From positions 15,757 through 79,756 of the forward strand of contig DLAR01000067.1 of the NCBI GenBank assembly GCA_002494015.1: a stretch of DNA of 64,000 nt, in the 5' to 3' direction. The notes beneath the pieces were generated by a model, which had not been told where the DNA came from, made no database searches, and saw only the letters and a program-made list of their open reading frames with translations. Shown one piece after another: positions 7,993-17,501 of the stretch. This DNA is from Porphyromonadaceae bacterium UBA7042. Its GTDB lineage: Bacteria; Bacteroidota; Bacteroidia; Bacteroidales; Muribaculaceae. Position 1 is the stretch's first letter; every line of letters begins with the position of its first letter. The position numbers were made by a program, and so were the translations under genes.

Positions 7993-10038
7993 ATGCAAAA
8001 AGGAACAATCGGGGTTACAACCGAGAATATATTCCCCGTCATCAAGAAATTTTTGTACAGTGACCATGAAATCTTCCTGCGCGAGCTGGTTTCCAATGCC
8101 ATCGATGCCACCCAGAAACTCAAAACGCTGTCGTCATTTGGTGACTTCAAAGGCGAGCTTGGCGAAATGCGCGTGGAGGTCAAAGTTGACAAAGAAGCCG
8201 GCACACTTACTGTCAGCGACACCGGCATAGGCATGACAGCCGAGGACATTGAAAAATACATCAACCAGATAGCGTTCTCGGGCGCGGAAGAGTTCCTCAA
8301 CAAATACAAAGACACCGCCAACGGCATCATTGGCCACTTCGGTCTCGGATTCTACTCGGCATTTATGGTCGCCAAGAAAGTGGAAATCCGTTCATTGAGC
8401 TACAAGGACGGTGCTGAAGCCGTGAGATGGGAATGTGACGGCAGTCCTGAGTACTTGATGGAACCTGTCGAAAAGACGACACGCGGCACCGACATAATTC
8501 TTTACATCGATGATGACAACAAAGAATTCCTTGAACAGTCTCGCATCGACCTGCTGCTTAAAAAATATTGCCGTTTCCTTCCCGTGCCCGTCGTGTCAGG
8601 GAAAGTTCAGGAATGGAAAGACGGCAAATATGTCGACACCGACCGCGACAAGGTCATCAACGACACCGAACCCACTTGGACCAAGAAACCGAGCGAGCTG
8701 ACCGACGAGGATTACCGCAGCTTCTACCGCGAGCTTTACCCCGGCCAAGAAGACCCGCTGTTCTGGATTCACCTTAACGTGGATTACCCCTTTACCCTTA
8801 CCGGAGTTCTATTCTTCCCCAAAATCAAGAACAATTTCGAGATTCGCAAGGACCGCATTCAGCTTTATTGCAACCAAGTCTATGTTACCGACTCGGTTGA
8901 GGGTGTCGTGCCCGAGTTCATGATGCTGCTCCAAGGCGTAATCGACTCGCCCGACATCCCGCTGAACGTTTCGCGCTCCTACCTTCAGAGCGACACCGCC
9001 GTCAAGAAAATCTCAGGCTACATAACCAAGAAAGTGGCCTCGCGTCTTGACGAGCTGTTCAAAGCCGACCGAAAAGAGTTTGAAGAAAAATGGGACGACA
9101 TCAAGATTTTCATCCAGTATGGCATGCTGACCGATGAAAAATTCTGTGACTCGGCCATGAAGTTTGTACTTCTCAAGGATACCGACAACAAGTACTACAC
9201 CCTTGAAGAATACAGAACCCTCATCGAACCCACTCAAACCGACAAGGACGGGAACATCGTCTACCTCTACACTACCGATTCAACCGCTCAGTACAATTAT
9301 ATTCAGGCCGCGACCGAGAAGGGCTACAACGTCCTTGTCCTTGACGGACAGCTTGACAGCCATTTCATCGGACTTCTTGAAATGAAGCTTGAAAAGAGCC
9401 GTTTTGTGCGCGTTGACAGCGACGTTGTCGAAAACCTCGTCCCCAAGAGCGACAAGAAGGATTCAGGACTCAGCGGAGACCAGATTTCGATGCTGACAAC
9501 CATTTTCCAAAGCCAGCTCCCCAAAGATGAACAAGCCAGTTTCCTGCTGTCATTTGAGTCTCTTGACCCGTCGGCCAACCCCATTCTCATCACTCAGGAC
9601 GAGTACATGCGCCGCATGAAAGACATGGCATCCACTCAGCCCGGAATGAGTTTCTATGCCGAGTTGCCCGACAACTACAACCTCATCGTCAACACCTCCA
9701 ACCCCGTAGTCGCGTCTATACTGGAGGAGGCCGAAAAAGCTCTTGGCGAAAAAATCGCCCCGCTTGCCTCTGCTGTCAAGGAGACAAACGAGCAGATTGA
9801 AAAACTTCGCTCGGCAACGCCCGACGGCAAGCTGAACGATGAGCAGAAAGCCGAAGAAAAAGCACTTCTTGACAAAGTAGAAACCAACCGCAAGGAACAA
9901 GAGGAACTGCTCGGTCATTATGCCGGGGAGCATCCCGTCATAAAGCAGGCCATCGACATCGCGCTGCTCGGCAACGGATTGCTCAAGGGCCGCGCTCTGA
10001 GCGATTTCATCCGCCGTTCTTTCGAAATGTTGAAGTAA
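7993..10038 (+). CDS. htpG: Molecular chaperone HtpG (Hsp90 family)
   Basis: The 681-aa protein is a dimeric ATP-dependent chaperone of the cytoplasm. The N-terminal GHKL ATPase shows the helix with ELVSNAIDA (about residues 33-41), the magnesium/ATP loop DTGIGM (about 76-81) and the lid GHFGLGFYSAFMV (about 113-125). The middle domain includes GVLFFPK and LNVSRSYLQ. The C-terminal third is acidic and ends without the eukaryotic MEEVD. A segment rich in Glu and Lys near 600-650 is a Bacteroidota-type extension. ATG at 7993 follows an AT-rich leader. Confidence 0.97.
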   Translation: MQKGTIGVTTENIFPVIKKFLYSDHEIFLRELVSNAIDATQKLKTLSSFGDFKGELGEMRVEVKVDKEAGTLTVSDTGIGMTAEDIEKYINQIAFSGAEEFLNKYKDTANGIIGHFGLGFYSAFMVAKKVEIRSLSYKDGAEAVRWECDGSPEYLMEPVEKTTRGTDIILYIDDDNKEFLEQSRIDLLLKKYCRFLPVPVVSGKVQEWKDGKYVDTDRDKVINDTEPTWTKKPSELTDEDYRSFYRELYPGQEDPLFWIHLNVDYPFTLTGVLFFPKIKNNFEIRKDRIQLYCNQVYVTDSVEGVVPEFMMLLQGVIDSPDIPLNVSRSYLQSDTAVKKISGYITKKVASRLDELFKADRKEFEEKWDDIKIFIQYGMLTDEKFCDSAMKFVLLKDTDNKYYTLEEYRTLIEPTQTDKDGNIVYLYTTDSTAQYNYIQAATEKGYNVLVLDGQLDSHFIGLLEMKLEKSRFVRVDSDVVENLVPKSDKKDSGLSGDQISMLTTIFQSQLPKDEQASFLLSFESLDPSANPILITQDEYMRRMKDMASTQPGMSFYAELPDNYNLIVNTSNPVVASILEEAEKALGEKIAPLASAVKETNEQIEKLRSATPDGKLNDEQKAEEKALLDKVETNRKEQEELLGHYAGEHPVIKQAIDIALLGNGLLKGRALSDFIRRSFEMLK

Positions 10039-10091
10039 AGCATATCCAAGCTACTGCGAGGCAGCACAACCCCTGTACAGCCTCTAAAGCC

Positions 10092-10133
10092 AAAACAGTC
10101 TGTCGCACCCAACACTTCGCGACAGACTGTTTT
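10092..10133 (+). terminator. htpG intrinsic terminator
   Basis: AAAACAGTCTGTCGC (10092-10106) pairs perfectly with GCGACAGACTGTTTT (10119-10133) around a 12-base loop, followed by GATTTTA. It lies 54 bases after the htpG stop. The A/T ends make it able to act in both directions. Confidence 0.85.
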
Positions 10134-10198
10134 GATTTTATGTGTTTTCCACAGATGTGTTTTTCATTTTCTTATGTCGGATAAATATATTTTTCAGC

Positions 10199-10405
10199 TC
10201 AGCATTGCAGCCTGATTGTATCCTGTTTCACATAGGAACGGATTATGGCATAAACGACACCCTGAAACGGCGACAGAAGCTCTGAGGCATCACGACCGAG
10301 AATCAGCTCATGAGCCAATGCCGTCGTAATAACTTCCCGCTCTCCGGCAGGGAGTGAATTTATCGTATTGACAACTCGGGGAGAAATCACAAAATTCGTT
10401 TCCAT
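10199..10405 (-). CDS. Small conserved hypothetical protein, 68 aa
   Basis: ATG at 10405 gives METNFVISPRVVNTINSLPA and so on, ending IRSYVKQDTIRLQC; a TTG two codons earlier is less likely. It is predicted soluble and mostly helical with no signal or membrane segment. I recall similar short proteins with the same ISPRVVNTINSLP start in other Bacteroidales, but I assign no function. The gene stands alone between the htpG terminator and the murB promoter, on the opposite strand to both. Confidence 0.7.
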   Translation of the reverse strand: METNFVISPRVVNTINSLPAGEREVITTALAHELILGRDASELLSPFQGVVYAIIRSYVKQDTIRLQC

Positions 10406-10548
10406 AATCAAGACTGTTTTAAATTGAGGGTGAGACGTGTCGATTGTTTACGATGCAAATGTAGCATGTGACCCGTGCAACATTTATGGCACACCAAATT
10501 AAAATAATGTTAATTACATGCAAATTTTTATTTTTCGGCAATAAGTGT

Positions 10549-10556
10549 TAAATTTG
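10549..10556 (+). promoter_or_regulatory. murB promoter -7 box, implies a leaderless mRNA
   Basis: TAAATTTG is a perfect TAnnTTTG box and ends 5 bases before the murB ATG at 10562. With the usual 5-7 base distance to the start point, the mRNA would begin at or next to the start codon. Confidence 0.55.
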
Positions 10557-10561
10557 TAACC

Positions 10562-11593
10562 ATGATAACAGAAATAGAGAATTACAGCCTGAAAAAGCTC
10601 AACACATTCGGAATGGACGTGACATGTCGCCGCCTCATCGGCTACACGTCACCACAAGACATTCCGAAAATACTGCGCATGCTTAAACCCGGAGAAAAGT
10701 GGTTTCATCTCGGCGGCGGGAGCAACGTGCTCTTTACCGACAACTATGACGGGACAATCCTCCTTAACCTTGGACACAATTTCACTATATATGAATCCGG
10801 CAATTCGATTTATCCCCCCGGAACCGTCTTCGCTGATGCGGGTGCGGTTCTTGACGACGTGATAGCCGCCGCATGTGAAAAAGGTCTGTGGGGAATTGAA
10901 AACCTTTCAGGTATCCCCGGCACTATCGGAGGCGCCGCAGTGCAGAATGTCGGAGCCTACGGACAGGAGATAGGCAATTCCATCATTCAACTGCTGGTCT
11001 ATGACACAGTCGAGTCATGCCAATGCATAATTATGGGCGAGGAATGTGACTACGGCTACCGCCATTCGATGTTCAAGGAGCCTGAAAACGAGGGCCGTTA
11101 TATCATCCTCAGCGTCATGCTCGGGTTGTCAGCCGAACCCCGCCCGCTACTCGACTACGGCAATCTGCGGACGGTTGTCGGCAACACCTCTCCCCTCTCA
11201 CCCACCGACATGCGCAATGCCGTCATCGAAACCCGGCGCGGCAAACTGCCCGACCCGGCAGAAACCGGCAGCGCGGGAAGTTTTTTCAAAAACCCCGTAC
11301 TAAATGCCGATGAGTTTGACAGATTCACCAAGCGAGTGGGCAACAACGACTTCCCGCACTATGCGTTGGCCGACGGCACATTTAAAATCCCGGCGGCATG
11401 GCTGATTGAAAAGGCAGGATGGAAAGGCCATAACGACGGCAATGCGGCTGTCTGGCACAAACAACCCCTTGTACTCGTCAATTCCACCGGCCACGCCACA
11501 CCGTCCGAGATTCTAACCCTCGAGCACAAAATCATCGATTCTGTAAAAGAGAAATTCGCTATCGAATTAATCCCGGAAGTCATCCACATATAG
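10562..11593 (+). CDS. murB: UDP-N-acetylenolpyruvoylglucosamine reductase MurB
   Basis: The 343-aa FAD enzyme uses NADPH to reduce enolpyruvyl-UDP-GlcNAc to UDP-MurNAc, the second step of peptidoglycan synthesis. It is a type I MurB: NTFGMDV at the start, the FAD-binding LGGGSNVLFTD, GIENLSGIPGTIGGA, the YGxEIG-type tyrosine loop (AYGQEIGNS), catalytic Ser240 in GSAGSFFKNP and the C-terminal PEVIHI glutamate. The next gene, 30 bases downstream, is murA, the enzyme of the preceding step, so the two form an operon. Confidence 0.96.
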   Translation: MITEIENYSLKKLNTFGMDVTCRRLIGYTSPQDIPKILRMLKPGEKWFHLGGGSNVLFTDNYDGTILLNLGHNFTIYESGNSIYPPGTVFADAGAVLDDVIAAACEKGLWGIENLSGIPGTIGGAAVQNVGAYGQEIGNSIIQLLVYDTVESCQCIIMGEECDYGYRHSMFKEPENEGRYIILSVMLGLSAEPRPLLDYGNLRTVVGNTSPLSPTDMRNAVIETRRGKLPDPAETGSAGSFFKNPVLNADEFDRFTKRVGNNDFPHYALADGTFKIPAAWLIEKAGWKGHNDGNAAVWHKQPLVLVNSTGHATPSEILTLEHKIIDSVKEKFAIELIPEVIHI

Positions 11594-11623
11594 AACACGA
11601 ACCAAATAGATCTTCAACCGACA

Positions 11624-12940
11624 ATGAGTTCTTATATTATCGAAGGCGGACACCGCCTCAGCGGCGCTATCGAGCCGCAAGGGGCCAAGAATGAAGCGTT
11701 GCAGGTAATCAGCGCGTGCCTCTTGACCAGCGACCCCGTCATCATTGAAAATATTCCTGACATCCTTGATGTCGTGAACCTCATCGACCTATTAAGAGCA
11801 ATGGGCGTGGATGTTGAGAAGATTTCGCCATCATCCTACCGCTTTGAGGCACGGAATCTCGACACCGGCTACATATCAAGCAAAGACTTTATCAAGAGAT
11901 GCGCCGCGCTGCGCGGCTCAGTCCTTACCGTCGGGCCTCTTCTTGCCCGTCTTGGCCGAGCTTATTTTGCTAAGCCCGGTGGTGACAAAATAGGCCGCCG
12001 CAAAGTCGACACCCACATAACAGGACTCGCAAATCTCGGCGCATTGATTTGCTACGACCAAGAACGACTCGCCTACCAGCTCCGCGTCCCGGAAAACGGC
12101 TCGCTGAAAGGGTGCTATATGCTGCTTGACGAAGCCTCAGTCACAGGAACAGCCAACATAATAATGGCCGCCGCACTTGCCGAAGGAACCACCACGATTT
12201 ATAATGCGGCATGCGAACCTTACGTCCAACAGTTGTGCAAAATGCTCACTCGGATGGGGGTCAAAATCGACGGTATCGGCTCAAACCTTCTCCGAATCAC
12301 CGGGACTCGGAATATTTCGGGAACAACCCACGCAATCCTCCCCGACATGATTGAGGTAGGCAGTTTCATCGGGATGGCGGCACTGACACAAAGCGAACTG
12401 ACAATCAAAAATGTATCTTGGGACAATCTCGGCATCATACCCCAAGCATTCACCCGCCTCGGAATCAACCTTGAAAGGCGCGGCGACGACATCTATATTC
12501 CGGCTCAGGATTGTTATGAAATCGAGACAGCGCTTGACGGCTCTATCCTGACCGTGGCCGACGCACCTTGGCCCGGACTGACCCCCGATTTGCTCAGTGT
12601 AATGCTCGTGGTCGCCACGCAATGCCGGGGCAGCGTGCTGATTCATCAGAAAATGTTTGAAAGCCGACTGTTTTTTGTGGACCGCCTCATCGACATGGGC
12701 GCACAGATTATGCTTTGTGACCCGCACCGCGCCGTTGTCATAGGACTTGACCACAAGTTCCCGCTACGGGCCAACAACATGTTGTCACCCGACATACGAG
12801 CCGGCATCGCGATGCTCATCGCAGCAATGTCGGCCAAAGGGACAAGCCGCATCGACAATATAAACCAGATTGACCGTGGGTATCAGAACATCGACTCGCG
12901 CCTTAATGCCATAGGCGCAAAAATACACCGCGAGGATTGA
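11624..12940 (+). CDS. murA: UDP-GlcNAc 1-carboxyvinyltransferase MurA with Asp in place of catalytic Cys
   Basis: The 438-aa enzyme adds enolpyruvate from PEP to UDP-GlcNAc, the first committed step of peptidoglycan synthesis. Family motifs are present: GAKNEALQ near the N-terminus, the RGSVLTVGPLLARLG loop, the SVTGTANI segment and the late SPDIRAGIAMLIAA motif. The residue matching E. coli Cys115 is Asp121 in PGGDKIGRR. Cys-to-Asp forms, as in Mycobacterium and Chlamydia, are active but not alkylated by fosfomycin, so intrinsic fosfomycin resistance at the target is expected. It is cotranscribed with murB and followed by a strong terminator. Confidence 0.96.
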   Translation: MSSYIIEGGHRLSGAIEPQGAKNEALQVISACLLTSDPVIIENIPDILDVVNLIDLLRAMGVDVEKISPSSYRFEARNLDTGYISSKDFIKRCAALRGSVLTVGPLLARLGRAYFAKPGGDKIGRRKVDTHITGLANLGALICYDQERLAYQLRVPENGSLKGCYMLLDEASVTGTANIIMAAALAEGTTTIYNAACEPYVQQLCKMLTRMGVKIDGIGSNLLRITGTRNISGTTHAILPDMIEVGSFIGMAALTQSELTIKNVSWDNLGIIPQAFTRLGINLERRGDDIYIPAQDCYEIETALDGSILTVADAPWPGLTPDLLSVMLVVATQCRGSVLIHQKMFESRLFFVDRLIDMGAQIMLCDPHRAVVIGLDHKFPLRANNMLSPDIRAGIAMLIAAMSAKGTSRIDNINQIDRGYQNIDSRLNAIGAKIHRED

Positions 12941-12946
12941 GAAGGA

Positions 12947-12979
12947 AAAGATGCGACCCATATCGGTCGCATCTTTTTT
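12947..12979 (+). terminator. murBA intrinsic terminator
   Basis: AAAAGATGCGACC pairs with GGTCGCATCTTTT around a 5-base loop and runs into a T tract (to 12979). It starts 7 bases after the murA stop. Confidence 0.9.
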
Positions 12980-13042
12980 CAGACCGATATAATAATCAAG
13001 GTCGACGAAACGTTAAACAACTATAAATTGGAATAATTATCT

Positions 13043-14416
13043 ATGGATATTAGCATATTCGGGCTTGGGTACGTCGGCTGTGTCGGTGCTGCATGTCTTG
13101 CCGGCCTTGGTCATAAAGTAACCGGCGTTGACATCTCACAATCCAAAGTCGACCTTATAAACTCAGGACGGCCCACGATTATCGAGAAAGACATTGAACA
13201 GTTGTGCTATGAGGGATACACGTCGGGACGGCTACGCGCCACTACCGATGTGAAAACTGCCGTAACAGCAAGCGACATATCATTTATCGCCGTCGGCACC
13301 CCCAGCACTCGCGAGGGGCACCTCAACATCAATTACATATATACTGTCGCACGACAGATCGGCGAAGCTCTCCGTGACAAAAACACATTCCATGTCATAG
13401 CTATCCGTAGTACCGTATTCCCCGGAACCAACCGCCGTGTCGGAGAAATAATAGCCGAAGCCTCGGGTAAAACCCGCAACACAGATTTCGCAATAGTTTC
13501 CAATCCCGAATTCCTGCGTGAGGGGACATCGGTACACGACTTCCTGAACCCCCCGTTGACACTCGTGGGGTCTGACTCGGAACGTGCGACCGACATGTTC
13601 CGCGAACTATATAAGGATATTCCCGCCGATTTCATCGAGACCGACATCCGTGTCGCTGAAATCATGAAATATGTCAACAACACGTTCCATGCACTGAAAA
13701 TCGTCTTTGGCAACGAAGTCGGCAACATCTGCAAGGCTCTTGACATTGACAGCCACAAGGTCATGGAGATTTTCTGCCGCGACCGGCAACTCAACATCTC
13801 CCCCTACTATTTCAAACCCGGGTTTGCCTACGGCGGCTCTTGCCTGCCCAAAGACACCAAGGCATTGCGCACCCTTGCACGCGACCACTATATAGATGTG
13901 CCGGTAATAGACCACATCGAAAAGTCCAACGAGCTGCAGAAAGCCAATGCCGTGAAACTCATCATGCAGCAGGGACGCCGCAATATCGGGATTCTCGGAC
14001 TCAGTTTCAAGGCCGGAACCGACGACCTCAGATGCAGTCCCATTGTAGATGTCGTGGAAACCCTTCTCGGCAAAGGATTCAATATCAGCATCTACGACAA
14101 AAACGTCAAAGTCTCGGAACTCACCGGGACGAACCGAGAGTTTATCATGGCAAAGATTCCGCATCTCCAGCATTTTGTCAGCGACAATCTCGACAACGTG
14201 GCAGACGCGTCAGACGTACTGGTTGTGACCAATAACGAGACTGAATTCCGCGACATCTTGACACGTTACCCGGGCAAGATAATCGTCGACCTCGTGCGCG
14301 CTTGGAAGGATGTTGATTACAACGGCATCTACGAGGGCCTTTCATGGGGCAACATAAACACCAATTCAGGACAAGACACGGCTATCGACCGGGAAATTAT
14401 AGGTTCAGAATACTAA
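13043..14416 (+). CDS. Nucleotide-sugar dehydrogenase (GDP-mannose/UDP-glucose 6-dehydrogenase family, AlgD-like)
   Basis: The 457-aa NAD-dependent enzyme oxidises a nucleotide sugar twice to the uronic acid. The N-terminal Rossmann fold begins SIFGLGYVGCVGAACLAGLGH. The substrate region has NNTFHALKIVFGNEVGNICKA, and catalytic Cys267 lies in the GGSCLPKD motif. The FCRDRQLNISPYYFKPGFAYGG segment resembles GDP-mannose dehydrogenases such as AlgD more than UDP-glucose dehydrogenases, so GDP-mannuronate is the likelier product; this is inference. Its TAA overlaps the ATG of the heparinase-like gene, so it supplies a uronate-containing polysaccharide pathway. Confidence 0.88.
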   Translation: MDISIFGLGYVGCVGAACLAGLGHKVTGVDISQSKVDLINSGRPTIIEKDIEQLCYEGYTSGRLRATTDVKTAVTASDISFIAVGTPSTREGHLNINYIYTVARQIGEALRDKNTFHVIAIRSTVFPGTNRRVGEIIAEASGKTRNTDFAIVSNPEFLREGTSVHDFLNPPLTLVGSDSERATDMFRELYKDIPADFIETDIRVAEIMKYVNNTFHALKIVFGNEVGNICKALDIDSHKVMEIFCRDRQLNISPYYFKPGFAYGGSCLPKDTKALRTLARDHYIDVPVIDHIEKSNELQKANAVKLIMQQGRRNIGILGLSFKAGTDDLRCSPIVDVVETLLGKGFNISIYDKNVKVSELTGTNREFIMAKIPHLQHFVSDNLDNVADASDVLVVTNNETEFRDILTRYPGKIIVDLVRAWKDVDYNGIYEGLSWGNINTNSGQDTAIDREIIGSEY

Positions 14417-16281
14417 TGGCCCGACTGCGCTGGTACATAGACCGACTGAAAGCCATGAACTGCCCCGAGGTGGCGTGGCGCGTGAAACAGAAGATTGTTT
14501 CCCGGAAGGAACAATTTCGTTTCTCTCGTCATCAGGCCGTCTCGTCAAGACTATTTTGGGAAACCGGCTGTGATTCCCGATTTGACCATGCCCGGCTGGG
14601 ACTCAATTTCGACAACGGCAACACGTCTCATAAAACCGACATCTGTCTGCTCGGAAATTATGACTATGCGGAATACATGTTGCGATGGCATGCCGGATTC
14701 AACACATCGGCCGAATGGCCGCTTATACCATCGGCGGCACTGAACTACAGGCAGAGAGATGACATTGGCGATGCCCGGCTCAACTGGGAGCTGAACCGCC
14801 AACATCAACTGGCTCTGCTGGCAAGGGAATATTACGTTTCACGCGACGGCTCCGCCCTCATGACTTTCCGAAAAATATTTGACGACTGGAATGAGAAAAA
14901 CCCGTTCCTGCACGGTATTTCATGGACATCGACCATGGAAGTCGCCATTCGCGCCGTCAATCAGATGTTTGCCCTCGCCTTCATCCAAGCCGCCGATATT
15001 GAAGACCGGCAGTTATCAAAGAGACTGGAGACATCTGTGCTCAACTGCGTCAACTATGTCTGCCGTCATTACAGCCGGTATTCCTCGGCCAACAACCACC
15101 TGCTTGTGGAAATGGCGGCTGTCGGCATGGCCGGATATGCATTCGGCATACCACGGTGGAAAACCCTTGCGATTGAGACGCTGACAGGGCAGCTTCCCCG
15201 ACAGACCTTCCCCGACGGCGTCAACAGGGAAGTATCGCTCCACTATCACTCGTTTGCGCTCGAAGCCTATCTGCTCATGGCGCATGTCATAAAGTCATCC
15301 GGTGAAAAACTACCCGCGTCATGGCCCCCCATGCTTGACCGCATGGCCCGCTTTCTCGCCTCATCGATGGTCTCTGACTCTTGTGCCATTGAATTTGGGG
15401 ACAATGACGACGGTAAAATCCTCGACTTGGAAGGCGGCGACGCATTCTGTCATTATTCCTATGTGTTGCAGCTTGCTTCACTCGTTCTCGACAAGAAATA
15501 CCATTCATTTGACATCGAAAGCGAAAATATCTCATGGCTGTTTTCCCGCAATGCCATCGACGCAATTAAATCGATGACACAAGTTGACACAACCCAAAGT
15601 GTCACTTTTCCCGATGGCGGGTACTCAATCCTCCGCAGTCGTGACAACAAGACAGTGGTCGCAATCGACCATGCTCCTTTAGGGTTCGGCTCGATAGCCG
15701 CCCACGGCCATGACGACGCGCTAAGCTTTCAGCTATACCATGAAGGCGTTCCGGTCTTTGGCGACCCCGGCACCGGCGTATATCACTGCGGCCTCCCGCT
15801 CCGCAACAAGCTGAGAGACTCACTCCACCACAACACGGTAACAATCAACGGTGTCGGCGGAGCCGAAATGCTCGGAGCGTTCCTTTGGGGCCGCCGACCT
15901 GACACCTCGCTGTATATAAGCGACCTGACCCGCGACCTTGACACTGTTATTGCTGATACAACGGGACTGTCAGGCATCCGGCACCGACGCAAATTCACAT
16001 TTGACAAAGTGACACCCGCGCTCATAATCGATGACGAATTTGAGCATGAATGCGAGTGGATTGCGACATTTGTACTATCTCCCGAAATGAAAGATGTGAC
16101 CGTCGAAAACGACAGAGCCGACATCAGTAATCTTTTCTCCCTCACCACTTCATCAGGCATTCTAACGGTTGAGAAAGACACATATTCTCCCCGTTACGGA
16201 ATCCTGACTCAATGCCATATCCTGCGCATAAAAGGGCATGGCCGCGAAAACTCCATTATTATCGAACCAATAAAGCCATAG
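14416..16281 (+). CDS. Heparinase II/III family polysaccharide lyase-like protein
   Basis: The ATG at 14416 shares its A with the dehydrogenase TAA, giving 621 aa; an upstream in-frame ATG at 14344 lies inside the dehydrogenase gene. The N-terminal half is an alpha/alpha toroid (WTSTMEVAIRAVNQMFAL; SSANNHLLVEMAAVGMAG; NREVSLHYHSFALEAYL). The C-terminal half is the beta-sandwich heparinase II/III domain with HGHDDALSFQLYHEGVPVFGDPGTGVYH. There is no signal peptide. Proteins of this kind sit in many exopolysaccharide loci beside uronate-forming dehydrogenases and are thought to act on the polymer, though activity is rarely shown. Confidence 0.87.
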   Translation: MARLRWYIDRLKAMNCPEVAWRVKQKIVSRKEQFRFSRHQAVSSRLFWETGCDSRFDHARLGLNFDNGNTSHKTDICLLGNYDYAEYMLRWHAGFNTSAEWPLIPSAALNYRQRDDIGDARLNWELNRQHQLALLAREYYVSRDGSALMTFRKIFDDWNEKNPFLHGISWTSTMEVAIRAVNQMFALAFIQAADIEDRQLSKRLETSVLNCVNYVCRHYSRYSSANNHLLVEMAAVGMAGYAFGIPRWKTLAIETLTGQLPRQTFPDGVNREVSLHYHSFALEAYLLMAHVIKSSGEKLPASWPPMLDRMARFLASSMVSDSCAIEFGDNDDGKILDLEGGDAFCHYSYVLQLASLVLDKKYHSFDIESENISWLFSRNAIDAIKSMTQVDTTQSVTFPDGGYSILRSRDNKTVVAIDHAPLGFGSIAAHGHDDALSFQLYHEGVPVFGDPGTGVYHCGLPLRNKLRDSLHHNTVTINGVGGAEMLGAFLWGRRPDTSLYISDLTRDLDTVIADTTGLSGIRHRRKFTFDKVTPALIIDDEFEHECEWIATFVLSPEMKDVTVENDRADISNLFSLTTSSGILTVEKDTYSPRYGILTQCHILRIKGHGRENSIIIEPIKP

Positions 16282-16286
16282 TTTTT

Positions 16287-17483
16287 ATGGATAGACGAAT
16301 ACTCATAATTGTTGAAAATCTCCCCGTACCGTTTGACACCCGTGTTTGGCAGGAAGCATCCACTCTTGCCGCCAACGGTTACACCGTTTCGGTAATATGC
16401 CCGAAAGGGAAAGGCTATAATGACGACTACGAGTGTATTGACGGAGTGCATATATACCGCCATGACCTTCCCACCGAAGGGAATGGCGCTATCGGCTATG
16501 CCCGGGAATATTTTTCGGCCCTATGGAATGAGTATCGACTCGCCCGCAAGATTTACAAAAAACACGGCTTTCACGTCATTCATGGATGCAATCCGCCCGA
16601 CGACATCTACATGGTGGCGCGCATGTTCCGGGGGAAAGGTGTGGATTACGTCTTTGACCATCACGACATCTGCCCTGAACTTTACGAAGCCAAGTTTGGA
16701 AAGAAATCGGGACTTTTCTACAAATCTCAATTATGGCTTGAACGCAACACATACCGCCATTGCACGTTTGCATTTGTCACCAACGAAAGTTACCGCCGCA
16801 TCGCGATAGAGCGCGGCGGCATGAGCCCTGACAAGGTTCACGTCCTGCGCAGCGGCCCGCGTCTTGAGCGACTCGTAATCCGTCCTCCCAAACCCGAAAT
16901 CAAGCGAGGACGACGTTTCATGATCGGTTATCTCGGAGTAATCGGACAGCAGGAAGGCATACAGTACATGCTTCAGGCAGCCAAGCACATCCGCGACAAC
17001 ATGGGTCGCGATGACATTTTCTGGGGAATAGTCGGCGGGGGTCCACACCTTGACGAACTTCGCCGGTTATGTACCTCAATGGGTCTCGATGACATCGTCG
17101 AGTTCACCGGTCGCGTTGACGACAACAAGATGCTCGACTATCTGAACACTGCCGACATCTGCGTAAACTCCGACGAATATAACGAGATGAACGACAAGTC
17201 GACAATGAACAAGGTGCTGGAATACATGGCACTCGGGAAACCCATTGTTCAGTTTGACCTCACCGAGGGACGCTACTCGGCTCAGGGAGCCTCGCTCTAT
17301 GCCCGTCCCAACGACTCGGTGGATATGGCCGAAAAGATAGTGTCGCTCCTCGACGACCCCGCTCGCCGGGCCGAAATGTCGCGCATAGGCCGCGACCGCA
17401 TCGTCAACGAGCTGTCGTGGGACCACACATCCCGCGCCCTCCTCGACTCCTACGACAAATATTTCACTGACAGAGGATTGTAG
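16287..17483 (+). CDS. Glycosyltransferase family 4 protein
   Basis: ATG at 16287 (MDRRILIIVENLPVPFDTRV) gives 398 aa and follows the heparinase gene stop by 5 bases. It has a GT-B fold: an N-terminal acceptor domain and a C-terminal nucleotide-sugar domain with IGYLGVIGQQEGIQYML, GGGPHLDELRRL, and the family E-x7-E segment around SDEYNEMNDKSTMNKVLEYMALGKPIV. It transfers a sugar in exo- or capsular polysaccharide assembly; donor and acceptor cannot be read from sequence. Last gene of the plus-strand set, converging on the minus-strand set 18 bases away. Confidence 0.9.
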   Translation: MDRRILIIVENLPVPFDTRVWQEASTLAANGYTVSVICPKGKGYNDDYECIDGVHIYRHDLPTEGNGAIGYAREYFSALWNEYRLARKIYKKHGFHVIHGCNPPDDIYMVARMFRGKGVDYVFDHHDICPELYEAKFGKKSGLFYKSQLWLERNTYRHCTFAFVTNESYRRIAIERGGMSPDKVHVLRSGPRLERLVIRPPKPEIKRGRRFMIGYLGVIGQQEGIQYMLQAAKHIRDNMGRDDIFWGIVGGGPHLDELRRLCTSMGLDDIVEFTGRVDDNKMLDYLNTADICVNSDEYNEMNDKSTMNKVLEYMALGKPIVQFDLTEGRYSAQGASLYARPNDSVDMAEKIVSLLDDPARRAEMSRIGRDRIVNELSWDHTSRALLDSYDKYFTDRGL

Positions 17484-17501
17484 AAACCTTCTCCCATGGA
17501 G

